NCBI GenBank assembly: GCA_964517675.1
Contig: CAZFEL010000003.1
Location: 62,001-126,000, forward strand
DNA: 64,000 bases
Reading direction: 5' to 3'
Origin: Asbonarchaeum sp964517675
GTDB lineage: Archaea > Nanohalarchaeota > Nanosalinia > Nanosalinales > Nanoanaerosalinaceae
Part shown: piece by piece, positions 1 to 9,244 of the stretch
Layout of the letters: each line of letters starts with the position of its first letter
Numbering within the stretch: position 1 is the stretch's first letter
Notes under the pieces: generated by a model
The model's input: only the letters and a program-made list of their open reading frames with translations
What the model was told of the DNA's origin: nothing
Databases searched by the model: none
Position numbers and translations under genes: made by a program

Positions 1-2259
1 AAGACCGCCCGCCACGCGTACAGAGCACTCGCGGAATGGGATGGGAACGAGGAAGACGCTGACTTCGAGGAGCTACGAGATCCTGAGAAGCTGGCGGACT
101 ACCTCGAGGACGACACACTTCCCGAGGATCCGGACCAGCGAGCAGAGTTCCTCGAGGGGGTCCAGGAGAAGATGGAATCCGTCCTGGATGGCAACGAGAA
201 GATGCTGACCAACTTCCAGGAGGCAGCACAGTACGCTGACGAACAGGTCGATAAGATATACGACGCACTCGATCACGAGGCCGAGCTGTACGTCCAGATG
301 GGCGAGCAGGACGAGGCCAATATCGAGGACATGGAGGAGCTGAAGATCCAGGAGCTGACCGATGAGGTCGAGGAACGAATGGAGACCCTCCAGGAGAAGA
401 TCGACTCGCGGAACGACGTCCTCCAGTCCATGTCACATGAGCTCGAGGAGGCAGACGGTGCCTACGACGAGCTCAAGCAGGACATCGAGGCACACCTCGC
501 GGAGGACAGGGACCCCCGCGAGCTCGATCTCGAGGAGTACGACGTCGACAGCACCGATGTCAGCACGTACGAGGACGTCCTCGAGGAACAGGAGGACCTC
601 CTCAGAGAGATCCGCGAGCTCGAGCACAACCGGAACGCGATGCTCGTCGAGAAGGCCTTCGGCGAGGCGGCGAACTGGGGCAACAGGAAATACCTTCCCC
701 CGGACAAGTCCGTCCTCGCCCGCAAGCTCGCCGAGCTCGAGTACGAGGAATACTACCACCAGATCGGCAACGTCGAGGAGCTCGGCCGGGAGTCGGACGT
801 CACCAGCTTCGACGTCGGTGGCTTCGATGTCGACCTGGCCCACAAGCTCCACTACACCGACACGCCGCTGAAGACAGGGTTCAAGAAAGAAAAGCGGAAG
901 TACCGAGACAGGCAGGATGAGGATGCTGACCTGTTCCTCACCGGCCATCACGGACCGTTCAAGGCCCAGCAGTTCGTCCACGGTCGTGGCGAGGACGAGA
1001 ACGACCACACATGGATGGTCCAGCTGTCCACGTTTATGGACCCCGAGCTGCTCGAGGAGTATGGTCTCGATGAGGGCCTGACCCAGCTGCAGGACGTCAA
1101 GCGGATGGGCAAGGGCCTCTTTGACTCGACGGTCTCCCTGATCAACCTGACGGTCGAGGAAGGACCTGACGGCGAGATGCGCAAGCGGTTCAACATCGAG
1201 GGCTGGGACGGCGAGTACCTCAAGGAGCTCGGCGAACAGCTCGACGGTAAGAAAATCCCCGGTCAGGACCTCGCTGACACGGACGACAAACAGCACATCG
1301 TGGCCCGGGGTGACGACCAGATCGGGGCCCAGCACAGCATGAAGTTCCTCTACGAGCCGCTGACCGAAGAGGTCATCGCGGAGGACGTCCACAACGTCAA
1401 CGAGTGGATGGACGATCTGGACGGCGACACGACAATCATCGAGGTCGGGGACGCCTTCCAGGGCACGGACATCTACGAGGGCCAGCAGGAGGAAGGCTCG
1501 ATGTATCTCGGGATGGAGGAGCTCGATCTCAAGTCAGCGATCGTCTCCGTCTTCGAGGATACCGACATCGAGTTCGACTCGAAGGATGAGTTCTACGACT
1601 TCATCGCCGACGCGGACCTCGACGACGAGACGATGATGGCCCTGGATTATGCGGACCACCGTGACAAGCGCCAGGTCCCTGTCAACAACATCTCGAAGCA
1701 GGGCGAGCTGGTCGATGAGCTGCTTGTGGACAACTACGAGGAACTGATCGACCGCGGGGCGGACATGATCCTCGTGGACGGCAACCATTACAACGACAAC
1801 ATGGATGGCATGAGCGAGAGCGAGCGGCTGCTCGAGATCTTCGACAGTGAGTATGAGGGTGATATCATGACCGGCGAGGGCAACCACGACGGCGATGGCA
1901 CATTCTACCTCGAAGGGGACGATGGTGACTCCCTCCAGGTCCGTGCCAAGCACCGCCCGACCGGACGTGGGGCAGAGACGGTCGATAAGATCCTCGACCA
2001 GGCCCTCGAGAAAGACACCGACGTCTTCGTCGCGGGCCACCTGCATGTGCCGTCGTTCGGCAAGCAGGGCGATGCGGTCGCGATGATGCCTGGTTCGGCC
2101 CAGGCGACGAATGACTTCGTCAAAGGCTTCACGGATGCCCCGGCAGAGAAGGGAGCGGTCTACCTCTCGATGCCGTCCGACCCGGACAAGAAGGAGTTCG
2201 AGTTCGAGCACGTTTCGGTCAAGGGCCTCAACCCGCTCCGTGACAGGGCGGATGCGTGA
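1..2259 (+). CDS. Calcineurin-like metallophosphoesterase with coiled-coil N-terminus (5' partial)
   Basis: The frame is open from base 1, so the true start lies upstream; 752 codons are visible. The first ~250 residues are Glu/Lys-rich and predicted coiled coil. The C-terminal part carries metallophosphoesterase motifs: GDAFQG near visible residue 483, DGNHYND near 594, GNHDGD near 627 and GHLHVP near 679. In the family the first motif is usually D-x-H; here Phe stands where His is expected, so one metal ligand may differ. It should be a metal-dependent phosphodiesterase or nuclease; the substrate is unknown. The stop is directly followed by the convergent stop of the next minus-strand gene. 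Confidence 0.7.
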   Translation, partial: KTARHAYRALAEWDGNEEDADFEELRDPEKLADYLEDDTLPEDPDQRAEFLEGVQEKMESVLDGNEKMLTNFQEAAQYADEQVDKIYDALDHEAELYVQMGEQDEANIEDMEELKIQELTDEVEERMETLQEKIDSRNDVLQSMSHELEEADGAYDELKQDIEAHLAEDRDPRELDLEEYDVDSTDVSTYEDVLEEQEDLLREIRELEHNRNAMLVEKAFGEAANWGNRKYLPPDKSVLARKLAELEYEEYYHQIGNVEELGRESDVTSFDVGGFDVDLAHKLHYTDTPLKTGFKKEKRKYRDRQDEDADLFLTGHHGPFKAQQFVHGRGEDENDHTWMVQLSTFMDPELLEEYGLDEGLTQLQDVKRMGKGLFDSTVSLINLTVEEGPDGEMRKRFNIEGWDGEYLKELGEQLDGKKIPGQDLADTDDKQHIVARGDDQIGAQHSMKFLYEPLTEEVIAEDVHNVNEWMDDLDGDTTIIEVGDAFQGTDIYEGQQEEGSMYLGMEELDLKSAIVSVFEDTDIEFDSKDEFYDFIADADLDDETMMALDYADHRDKRQVPVNNISKQGELVDELLVDNYEELIDRGADMILVDGNHYNDNMDGMSESERLLEIFDSEYEGDIMTGEGNHDGDGTFYLEGDDGDSLQVRAKHRPTGRGAETVDKILDQALEKDTDVFVAGHLHVPSFGKQGDAVAMMPGSAQATNDFVKGFTDAPAEKGAVYLSMPSDPDKKEFEFEHVSVKGLNPLRDRADA

Positions 2260-2670
2260 TCATCGCCTGTCGCGGTCCTCCTCGACCGGCTGACGGCCCT
2301 GCCGAGGCTGACGCCCGGGCTGTCCTCCCTGTGAGCGGGGCTGCTGCCGTGGTTGACCCTGCGGTGGCTGGCCCTGTCGGTTCTCCCGGGACTGCTGTGG
2401 TGCCGGTGGTTCCTGTGTATCGCTCCCACCGATGATAGCCTTCAGCAGTCCGTAGATAAGACCGAGGACTCCAGCAAGTGCGATAAGACCGCCTGCACCG
2501 TACAGGAGGTACGTGGCCCCATCGAGAAGCATTGGGATTGTGATCGGCATTGCCCCACTGAACCCGAACGTTCCCTGGGCGGTGGTTTTCATCAGCTGGA
2601 CGCCGTAGCCGGCGCCTGCGGTGATGGCCCCGCCGATGATGAGGCCGATCCTGTGGAGGGTCGTGCCCAT
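2260..2670 (-). CDS. Small membrane protein with disordered Gln/Arg/Pro/Gly tail
   Basis: 136 aa. I chose the ATG at 2670 because a TATA-like element lies about 26 bp upstream (2692-2701), as for a leaderless mRNA; the longer frame from 2745 would run through that promoter. Two hydrophobic segments (about residues 5-25 and 48-75) are followed by a roughly 50-residue tail of Q, R, P and G, probably cytoplasmic and disordered. Family not recognised. It converges with the phosphoesterase gene and diverges from the proteasome gene. Confidence 0.6.
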   Translation of the reverse strand: MGTTLHRIGLIIGGAITAGAGYGVQLMKTTAQGTFGFSGAMPITIPMLLDGATYLLYGAGGLIALAGVLGLIYGLLKAIIGGSDTQEPPAPQQSRENRQGQPPQGQPRQQPRSQGGQPGRQPRQGRQPVEEDRDRR

Positions 2671-2690
2671 GTATGGGCTGCGAACGACCA

Positions 2691-2701
2691 GATATTTAAA
2701 G
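2691..2701. promoter_or_regulatory. TATA element between the membrane protein and proteasome genes
   Basis: AT-rich element gatatttaaag in otherwise GC-rich DNA. On the minus strand it sits ~26 bp before the ATG at 2670. Being near-palindromic it could also direct plus-strand transcription, with a leader of about 40 nt for the proteasome gene. Confidence 0.55.
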
Positions 2702-2762
2702 CTTGTACCACCAGTGTTCGGTACTGTTCTCGGAAGACAGACCACAGTTCAGGGTTTTTATC

Positions 2763-3404
2763 ATGCAGAACATGCAAGAGCAGAAGCAGATGGATAACAT
2801 GGAAACCGGGACCACAACGCTGGGCCTCGTGTGTGAGGACGGCGTGGTCCTTGCGACCGATAACAGGGCAACCATCGGTCATCTCAAAGCATCGAAGAAG
2901 GCACAGAAAGTGTATCAGCTTGATGACCGGATCGGGCTCACCATCGCCGGTTCCGTCGGCGATGCACAGCGGATCGTCCGCCTGATGCGCGCCCAGCTGA
3001 AGCTTTACAAGCTCGAGACAAAGGCCATCTCCGTCGAAGGGGCATCGACCCTCCTCTCGAACATCCTCCAGTCCTCGAAGATGATGCCGTATATGAACCA
3101 GTTCGTCGTCGGTGGTGTCGACGATGACGGCGGCGTTCTGTTCGACCTGGATCCAATGGGTGGCCTGATGGAGCACGATGCCTTTACCGCGACCGGTTCC
3201 GGTTCGACGATGGCCTACGGTGTCCTCGAAGACGCCTTCGATGAGGGCCTCTCACTCGATGACGGTGTTGGCCTCGCTGTGCGTGCTATCAGCGCCGCGA
3301 TGGAACGGGACACTGCATCCGGCGACGGGATCGATGTCATTACCATAACGGACGAAGACGGCTACCAGGAGGTAGATGAAGAACGGATAGAGGACCTCCT
3401 CTAG
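2763..3404 (+). CDS. psmB: Proteasome beta subunit
   Basis: 213 aa, N-terminal nucleophile hydrolase forming the inner rings of the 20S proteasome. A 16-residue propeptide precedes the cleavage site ETG/TTTLG, making Thr17 the mature catalytic N-terminus. The ATDNRAT segment carries the conserved Asp, and the GSGSTMAYG and ASGDGIDV segments match the family. The ATG at 2763 was preferred over 2703 because it gives a normal short propeptide. The next gene, aCPSF1, starts 28 bp after its stop, so co-transcription is likely. No alpha subunit is in this window. Confidence 0.93.
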   Translation: MQNMQEQKQMDNMETGTTTLGLVCEDGVVLATDNRATIGHLKASKKAQKVYQLDDRIGLTIAGSVGDAQRIVRLMRAQLKLYKLETKAISVEGASTLLSNILQSSKMMPYMNQFVVGGVDDDGGVLFDLDPMGGLMEHDAFTATGSGSTMAYGVLEDAFDEGLSLDDGVGLAVRAISAAMERDTASGDGIDVITITDEDGYQEVDEERIEDLL

Positions 3405-3432
3405 CGAGGTCTGACGGAGGACGTGGTTTCCC

Positions 3433-5310
3433 GTGGCTGGACTGGATGAAGTCAAAGAGATGCTCCCCGATGATGCGATGATCCAGGACGCGAAATACGA
3501 AGCGTCCGACATCGTTTTCTACACGAAAAACCGGGATTTCTTCCTTGACAACGAGGATGTTGTCAGGCAGATCGTCTCGAAGATCAAGAAACGGGTCGAG
3601 ATACGGCCCGCCCCGAACATCCGTCTCGATGAGGCGAAGGCAAAAAGCACGATCCACGACATCGTGCCTGATGAGGCGGGCCTCGATGAGATGCACTTCC
3701 AGCCCGGCTTCGGTAAGGTTGTCATCCACGCGGAGAAACCTGGTCTCGTGATCGGGAAGTCCGGCTCGACACTGGACGAGATCAAGGAAAAGACCCGCTG
3801 GATGCCGGAGGTCGTCCGCGTCCCGGCCGTCGACTCGAAGATCGTCGACCGCGCCCGCGAGATCATCCAGGAAGGCTCAGAGTTCCGCAAAGAGTTCCTC
3901 AACGATGTCGGTAAAAAGATACAGCTCGAGAAAAGCATCGGCGATGAATGGATCCGTGTCACCGGGCTGGGCTCGTTCAGGCAGGTCGGGCGATCGTCCA
4001 TCCTGCTCCAGACCGAGGAGTCCGATGTCCTGCTTGACTGCGGTATCGATCCGACAGGCGAGGGACAGGATGCGTACCCGTACCTCGATGCACCCGAACT
4101 GGACCTTGACCGCCTCGATGCGGTCGTCGTCTCCCACGCCCACCTCGATCACTGCGGCATGGTTCCATATCTCTTCGAGTACGGCTACGATGGACCCGTT
4201 TACTGCACAGAGCCGACACGGGATATCATGATCATGCTCCAGCTCGATTACCTGGACGTGGCCCGCCGCGAGGGCAACATGGCCCCGTATGACTCCACGG
4301 CGATCAAGGAGGAGGTCAAACGGACCATCACGCTGGACTACGGCGAGGTCGCGGACATCACCCAGGACATGCGGCTGACGTTCAACAACGCAGGCCATAT
4401 CCTCGGGTCAGCCTCTGCCCACCTCCACGTTGGCGAGGGACTGCACAACATCGTGTATTCGGGCGATATCAAATACGACAAGACAGAGCTCCTCCGCCCT
4501 GCCGATCCGAAGTTCAACCGCGTCGAGACCCTGATCATGGAATCGACCTACGGCAGCAAGGGCGGAGACATGCCTGACCGGAAGAAAGCGATGAAGAAGT
4601 TCAAGAAATGGATCCGCCAGAAGGTCAAAGAAGGTGAGAAGGTCCTCATCCCGACGTTCGCGGTCGGCCGCGCCCAGGAGATCATGGTCATGATTGCGGA
4701 GGAATCCGAGAAAGACTACTTCGACGTCCCGGTCTATCTCGACGGGATGATCTGGGACGCGACCGCGCTCCATACCGCCTATCCTGAGTACCTCTCCAAG
4801 AAGGTCCAGGACAAGGTCTTCAAGCAGGAGGATAACCCATTCCTCAAGGACTGCTTCAAGCGGGTCGGCAGCAACGACGAGCGCCAGGATGTCATCAAGG
4901 GCGGACCCTGTGTCATCCTCGCGACCTCCGGCATGGTCACGGGCGGTCCGATCATGTCGTACCTTGAGCACCTGGCAGAGGACCCGGACAACCGGATGAT
5001 CTTCGTCGGCTACCAGGCATCGAACACCTATGGCCGGAAGATCCAGTCAGGCCGCTCGAAGATCACCCTGCCTGGCAACGACAGGCCGACCGAGCTCAAC
5101 CTCGATGTCAAGACAGTCGAGGGGTTCTCGGGACACAGCTCCCGCAACCAGCTGATCAACTACGTCAAGAACCTCCCCAACAACCCCCAGAAGATCCTGT
5201 GCAACCACGGGGACGATTCCTCGACGTTCCAGCTGGCCTCGACGTTCCACAAGATCTTCAACACGGACACATCGGCCCCGCAGAACCTCGAGACGATCCG
5301 ACTCAACTGA
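3433..5310 (+). CDS. aCPSF1 (FttA), KH-domain beta-CASP ribonuclease and transcription termination factor
   Basis: 625 aa, GTG start. The N-terminal ~170 residues contain tandem KH-type RNA-binding domains (GLVIGKSGSTLDEI near residue 110). The metallo-beta-lactamase motif HAHLDH is at residues 235-240, and the later GHILGSA, ATSGMV and GFSGHS motifs complete the beta-CASP active site. The family cleaves nascent RNA after U-rich tracts and ends transcription in archaea. The length is normal and no key residue is missing. Confidence 0.95.
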   Translation: MAGLDEVKEMLPDDAMIQDAKYEASDIVFYTKNRDFFLDNEDVVRQIVSKIKKRVEIRPAPNIRLDEAKAKSTIHDIVPDEAGLDEMHFQPGFGKVVIHAEKPGLVIGKSGSTLDEIKEKTRWMPEVVRVPAVDSKIVDRAREIIQEGSEFRKEFLNDVGKKIQLEKSIGDEWIRVTGLGSFRQVGRSSILLQTEESDVLLDCGIDPTGEGQDAYPYLDAPELDLDRLDAVVVSHAHLDHCGMVPYLFEYGYDGPVYCTEPTRDIMIMLQLDYLDVARREGNMAPYDSTAIKEEVKRTITLDYGEVADITQDMRLTFNNAGHILGSASAHLHVGEGLHNIVYSGDIKYDKTELLRPADPKFNRVETLIMESTYGSKGGDMPDRKKAMKKFKKWIRQKVKEGEKVLIPTFAVGRAQEIMVMIAEESEKDYFDVPVYLDGMIWDATALHTAYPEYLSKKVQDKVFKQEDNPFLKDCFKRVGSNDERQDVIKGGPCVILATSGMVTGGPIMSYLEHLAEDPDNRMIFVGYQASNTYGRKIQSGRSKITLPGNDRPTELNLDVKTVEGFSGHSSRNQLINYVKNLPNNPQKILCNHGDDSSTFQLASTFHKIFNTDTSAPQNLETIRLN

Positions 5311-5354
5311 GGTCCTGACCGGGATGGGCCGAAGGCCAGTATCCCACAGACCTG

Positions 5355-6395
5355 TCAGCCGTCGAACCCGTACTCGTGGACCTCCCTGATCGCCGCTTCG
5401 ATGTCATCGCTGTCAGGGATGTACTCGTCCTCGTTCTGGTACAGCGGCATGTGGGTGTCATAGCCGGTGACCCGCTTGATCGGTGCCTCGAGGTACAGCA
5501 GGTCTTCATCGTCCTCTGAGATCCGTGCGGAGATCTCGGCCCCGACACCGCAGGTCTGGGCGGCTTCGTGGGCCACGACGATCTTGCCCGTCTTCGTGTA
5601 GCTTTCCTCGATGGTCTCTGTGTCCATCGGTGAGATGGTCCGGAGGTCGATCACTTCCGCATCGATATCATCGTCCTCGAGGTACTCGGCCGCCTCAAGG
5701 GTGTCATGCAGGGTCGCGCCCCACGAGACAACGGTGACGTCGTTACCTTCTTTCTTGATGTCGGCCTCACCGAGCTCGACGGTGTAGTCCTCCTCGACGT
5801 CCGGGACTGGCTCCCGCATGCTGCGGTAGATCTTTTTCGGTTCGAGGAAGACCACAGGATCATCGTCACGGATGCTCTCTTTCAGCATGCCGTAGGCGTC
5901 CTCAGGTGTGGACGGGACAGCGACCTTCAGGCCGGGTGTGTGGGCATAGATCGCCTCGTCGGATTCGGAGTGGTGCTCCGGTGCCTCGATACCCCCGCCG
6001 TACGGTGCCCGGATGACCATCGGCATCTCGAATTTGGACCGTGTCCGGTTCCTGTACCGCGCGACGTGGCCGAGCAGCTGGTTCATCGCGGGGAACATGA
6101 ACCCGGAGAACTGGATCTCGGTGATAGGGCGATCGCCGTAGACAGACATACCGACGGCGGACCCGATTATACCCAGCTCATCGAGTGGCGTGTCGATGAC
6201 GCGCTCGTTCTCGAGGATATCATCGCCGTCTTTGCGTTTGTCGTTGAACTGTTTGTGGAGGCCGTCGGTGACGCGGAAGACCCCGCCGTCCTCGCCGACA
6301 TCTTCCCCCATCAGGACGATAGCATCGTCGCGTTCGAGCTCTTCCTCCAGGGCGCGGTTCAGCGCCTCGACCATGGTCTCGTTGTCGGTCATCAT
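5355..6395 (-). CDS. 2-oxoacid dehydrogenase E1 component, beta subunit (first copy)
   Basis: 346 aa. Matches the pyruvate/branched-chain 2-oxoacid dehydrogenase E1 beta family: GEDVGEDGGVFR near the N-terminus, RVIDTPLDE, and MVIRAPYGGG. With E1 alpha it decarboxylates a 2-oxoacid using thiamine diphosphate. Its ATG overlaps the stop of the E1 alpha gene (6392-6395), showing translational coupling. No E2 or E3 lies beside this pair; those are about 12 kb away with a second E1 pair. Substrate cannot be read from sequence. Confidence 0.93.
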   Translation of the reverse strand: MMTDNETMVEALNRALEEELERDDAIVLMGEDVGEDGGVFRVTDGLHKQFNDKRKDGDDILENERVIDTPLDELGIIGSAVGMSVYGDRPITEIQFSGFMFPAMNQLLGHVARYRNRTRSKFEMPMVIRAPYGGGIEAPEHHSESDEAIYAHTPGLKVAVPSTPEDAYGMLKESIRDDDPVVFLEPKKIYRSMREPVPDVEEDYTVELGEADIKKEGNDVTVVSWGATLHDTLEAAEYLEDDDIDAEVIDLRTISPMDTETIEESYTKTGKIVVAHEAAQTCGVGAEISARISEDDEDLLYLEAPIKRVTGYDTHMPLYQNEDEYIPDSDDIEAAIREVHEYGFDG

Positions 6396-7462
6396 CGATC
6401 ACCTTCCGTTTTGAGGAGGTCTTCTTGCTGCTCGGTGAGTATCGGTGGCGTCTCCTTGAAATGGTGCTCGACGATGTCCCCAAGATCCTGGTCGTCCCGT
6501 TCCTGGTACCGGTCGATCGCGGCCGAGACGTTCTCCTCGGCAGTTTCCTCGACCTCCTCGAACCAGTCCTCGCTGACTCCTTGCTCGCGGAGGTAGGTCT
6601 CGAGGCGGTCGATCGGGTCTTTCTCCTTCCATGCTTCGAGTTCCTCCTCGTCCCGGTACTTCGAGGCATCGTCGGCGGTGGTGTGGTCCCCGCGGCGGTA
6701 GGTGATGGCCTCGATGAGTGTGGGCCGACCCTCCTCTTTCGCCTGCTCGAGGGCCTCCCTGGTTGCCTCGAAGACTCCGACCGGGTCGTTGCCATCGACC
6801 TGGATGCCGTCGATCCCGTAGGCCAGTGCCTTCTGTGCGATCGTCTCGGATCCGGTCTGTTCGTCCTGCGGGACTGATATCGCGTACTGGTTGTTCTGGA
6901 CGAAAAAGACGGCCGGAACATCGAAGGTGCCTGCCCAGTTGAGCCCGCTGTGGAAATCTGGCTCGCTGGTGGCGCCGTCGCCAAGATAGGTGAGGACGGC
7001 CTCATCGTCATCGTGGCGCTTGATGCTCATCGCGATGCCTGTGCCGTGGATGACCTGGCTGCCGACAGGGACCGACGGTGGGAGTGTCCTATCATCATCG
7101 CCCATCTGTGCCCCGCGTTCGTCCCCGCCCCAGTACGAGAGGAGGTCCTCCATCGGGATGTCGCGGGTGAAGTAGCTGGCCCCTTCTCGGTAGGCCGGGA
7201 CCATCCAGTCGTCCTCGTCCATCGCGTAGGCGGACCCGACCTGGGCGGCTTCCTGTCCTTTGAGGGGCGCGTAGGTCCCCATCTCGCCCCGTCGCTGGAG
7301 CTTGACCGCTCGTTCATCGAACTCCCTGGCCTGGACCATCTCGGTGTAGATCTCCTTGAGATCGTCTTCGTCCAGGTGATCGCCCGGGTCTCCGTCAAGT
7401 TCGCCGTCCTCGTCTAGGAGCTGGATGTACTCGATACTGCCGCTGTAGACTTCCTCTCGCAT
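6392..7462 (-). CDS. 2-oxoacid dehydrogenase E1 component, alpha subunit (first copy)
   Basis: 356 aa. The thiamine diphosphate-binding signature GDGATSEPDFHSGLN...NN is present, as is the phosphorylation-loop-like segment YRRGDHTTADDASKYR. It is first gene of a two-gene operon with E1 beta. Regulation cannot be seen beyond an AT-rich upstream stretch. Confidence 0.93.
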   Translation of the reverse strand: MREEVYSGSIEYIQLLDEDGELDGDPGDHLDEDDLKEIYTEMVQAREFDERAVKLQRRGEMGTYAPLKGQEAAQVGSAYAMDEDDWMVPAYREGASYFTRDIPMEDLLSYWGGDERGAQMGDDDRTLPPSVPVGSQVIHGTGIAMSIKRHDDDEAVLTYLGDGATSEPDFHSGLNWAGTFDVPAVFFVQNNQYAISVPQDEQTGSETIAQKALAYGIDGIQVDGNDPVGVFEATREALEQAKEEGRPTLIEAITYRRGDHTTADDASKYRDEEELEAWKEKDPIDRLETYLREQGVSEDWFEEVEETAEENVSAAIDRYQERDDQDLGDIVEHHFKETPPILTEQQEDLLKTEGDR

Positions 7463-7547
7463 CGTGGCACCTCCCGGGCCGATACGGGTCCGAGTATAAA
7501 AAGCGTGCCGGGCTCGACCGGTAAGGGGTTTCCGTCTGTAAAGGATA

Positions 7548-7557
7548 CATTTATATA
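7548..7557 (+). promoter_or_regulatory. TATA box for the 44-aa ORF
   Basis: catttatata lies about 31 bp before the ATG at 7584, the spacing of an archaeal promoter with a very short leader. It points away from the E1 operon. Confidence 0.6.
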
Positions 7558-7583
7558 GAATCAGTTGTGACTAGTCAGTAGCG

Positions 7584-7718
7584 ATGTCACGTGCTTCTAC
7601 CCGTGGTGAGGTCAAGACCAGGCGATCGAAAGCGACGGACGAGATGTGGTCCAGGATCGACCCGCACATGCACCGGCGGTTCGAGGAGGCCGAGGACCGT
7701 ACCGGCCGGGAGATCTAA
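7584..7718 (+). CDS. Small basic protein, 44 aa
   Basis: An ATG ORF with a well-placed TATA box. The product is Arg/Lys-rich at the N-terminus (MSRASTRGEVKTRRSK) with a more acidic amphipathic C-terminal half (HMHRRFEEAEDRTGREI). The basic start contrasts with the acidic proteome, so nucleic-acid binding is possible, but no family is recognised. Confidence rests on promoter position and codon use. Confidence 0.5.
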   Translation: MSRASTRGEVKTRRSKATDEMWSRIDPHMHRRFEEAEDRTGREI

Positions 7719-7838
7719 GAGGATATCTCCGTCGGTCCTTTAAATGTGATCGTTCTGGGGCCCACGCTGCTCATGCTAGTGATGGCGGAACGACTGGATG
7801 AACGTGGGCAGGATAGAAAAACGAACGGGAAAGACCCC

Positions 7839-8186
7839 TTACCTGTGGATGTGCGCGTAGGCAGGGGTGGCGATGAGCCATTCCTCATCGATGCCCGCGA
7901 CATCGCCCTCGACGGACTTGACCGTCTTCTTGATGCGATCGATCGCGCGCTTGAGATCTGTCATGTCCTTGTCCTTGAGCGGCTTCATCTTGACCCAGAC
8001 GATGTTGCCATCGCGGATCATGGACTGGACCTTCTCGACGTCACCGTACTCGTTCAGGGTGACGACCCGGATCTTTACCTTTGATGCTGTTTCGCTGTCT
8101 GTCTCTTCGAGTTCGACGTATTCGTCTTCTTCGAAATCCTCGATTGCATCGTCGTCGTTACCGCCCAAGAGCTTTTTGAAAGGCAT
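7839..8186 (-). CDS. sepF: SepF-like cell division protein
   Basis: 115 aa. An acidic linker is followed by the compact SepF fold (VKIRVVTLNEYGDVEKVQSM ... GNIVWVKMKPLKDK). Archaeal SepF anchors FtsZ to the membrane; the N-terminal MPFKKLLGG could be the amphipathic membrane-targeting segment. A GGAGGT ribosome-binding site lies ~8 nt before the ATG, and a TATA-like element (8229-8238) suggests its own promoter besides read-through from the exosome operon. Confidence 0.85.
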   Translation of the reverse strand: MPFKKLLGGNDDDAIEDFEEDEYVELEETDSETASKVKIRVVTLNEYGDVEKVQSMIRDGNIVWVKMKPLKDKDMTDLKRAIDRIKKTVKSVEGDVAGIDEEWLIATPAYAHIHR

Positions 8187-8249
8187 TATCGCTGACCTCC
8201 TAACGTGGGACCTAATGTGAACGTAGCACTTAAATGTGTTTGCGAGGGT

Positions 8250-8495
8250 CTAATCCTCCACGCTTTCAAGCATGGAGGCGATGTTCCAGACCTCGGTCCG
8301 GGTGTGCTGTGCGATGTTGGGATCGTTCGAGATCTCATCGAGGTAGCTGGTCGCCGTGTTGACCCTGACGGACAGCGTCTCGTCATCATCGGCCATCGCA
8401 TCGATGGCGTTGTCGAGGAGATCTTTGACGTTGCTGGGAACATTGCTGTCTTTCAGCTGTTCCATGCTATCGATGACATCGTCTACAGCTGTCAT
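8250..8495 (-). CDS. UPF0147 family protein
   Basis: 81 aa. The all-helical small protein (MTAVDDVIDSMEQLKDS, then NAIDAMADDDE and VRVNTATSYLDEISNDPNI) matches the archaeal UPF0147 family, of unknown function and usually found near prefoldin beta. I chose the ATG at 8495; upstream in-frame sequence is the prefoldin gene in another frame. Confidence 0.85.
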   Translation of the reverse strand: MTAVDDVIDSMEQLKDSNVPSNVKDLLDNAIDAMADDDETLSVRVNTATSYLDEISNDPNIAQHTRTEVWNIASMLESVED

Positions 8496-8505
8496 TGTAC
8501 CGGCC

Positions 8506-8865
8506 TCACTGGGCCATGCCGCCGCCCATGCCCTGGAGTTTCTGCTGGAACTCGCTCTGCTGTTCCTGGACCTTCTCTTTGATCTGGTCCTCCCGCTTTT
8601 CAAGGCTCTGGAGGCGCACCTCGAGGTCCTCCTTCTCTTCCTCGAGTTCGTCCTTCAGTTCGTCGTGGTCTTTCGAGACGAGAACGGTCCCGACGGACTT
8701 ATAGAGCTGCTCGCCCTCGGCGTTTTCGAGTTCCTCGAGGGCGCGTTCGATCTCCTGTTTCTCCGTCTTCGTGTTTTCCTTCTGCATCGTTATCTGCTGC
8801 AGCTGCTGGCGCATCTGCTGGATCTGCATTGCCATCTGTTGACTCTTGTCATCCATGATCATCAC
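8506..8865 (-). CDS. pfdB: Prefoldin beta subunit
   Basis: 119 aa. Two long coiled-coil helices flank the central hairpin segment YKSVGTVLVSKD, as in archaeal prefoldin beta. Hexameric prefoldin holds unfolded proteins for the thermosome. The C-terminus is Gln/Gly/Met-rich (LQGMGGGMAQ). It sits between pcc1 and UPF0147 in the same operon. Start at 8865 or the internal ATG at 8856. Confidence 0.92.
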   Translation of the reverse strand: MMIMDDKSQQMAMQIQQMRQQLQQITMQKENTKTEKQEIERALEELENAEGEQLYKSVGTVLVSKDHDELKDELEEEKEDLEVRLQSLEKREDQIKEKVQEQQSEFQQKLQGMGGGMAQ

Positions 8866-8880
8866 CGTTGCGAGACTGTT

Positions 8881-9099
8881 CTACGTTGAGACGAACCGTG
8901 AACTTAGCTTCGTGAGCTGTGTGACGGTGTTGAGGCTGCCCCGGAGTACACCGAGACTGTCGGCCTCGATGTCGATGTGGACCGTGTCACCGTCCTGGCT
9001 GACGTCGAATGTCACCCTGTCCGAACCGTTCAGGTCGGGTGCGATGGCCGCATGGACCATCTCCGGGTACTCGACGTCGAGGTCGAGCGACGCACGCAT
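8881..9099 (-). CDS. KEOPS complex subunit Pcc1
   Basis: 72 aa. Small Pcc1-like fold (RASLDLDVEYPEMVHAAI, then VTFDVSQDGDTVHIDIEA and LRGSLNTVTQLTKL). Pcc1 is the dimerising subunit of KEOPS, which makes t6A37 in tRNAs reading ANN codons. Its ATG overlaps the rpoP stop as TGATG, so translation is coupled. Confidence 0.85.
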   Translation of the reverse strand: MRASLDLDVEYPEMVHAAIAPDLNGSDRVTFDVSQDGDTVHIDIEADSLGVLRGSLNTVTQLTKLSSRFVST

Positions 9100-9239
9100 C
9101 AGCGTGCCTTGACCGTCTGCTTTTCCTGGGGCCGTTTCTTGAGGATGATGCGGCCCGAGCACTTCGGACAGATGATCTTCTCTTTGACAGGATTGATCTC
9201 GATCTCCTGTTCACACTTGGCACAGATGTATCCTGCCAT
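9099..9239 (-). CDS. rpoP: DNA-directed RNA polymerase subunit P (Rpo12)
   Basis: 46 aa, MAGYICAKCEQEIEINPVKE followed by KIICPKCSGRIILKKR. Two CxxC pairs (Cys6/Cys9 and Cys24/Cys27) form the zinc ribbon of the smallest RNA polymerase subunit. Length is typical. It lies 5 nt after the eL43 stop and its stop overlaps the pcc1 start. Confidence 0.93.
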   Translation of the reverse strand: MAGYICAKCEQEIEINPVKEKIICPKCSGRIILKKRPQEKQTVKAR

Positions 9240-9244
9240 CGCTG

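Noticed and set aside
5706..6596. Plus-strand ORF opposite the first E1 genes
   Set aside because: Antisense shadow of E1 beta/alpha, both of which have complete motifs.
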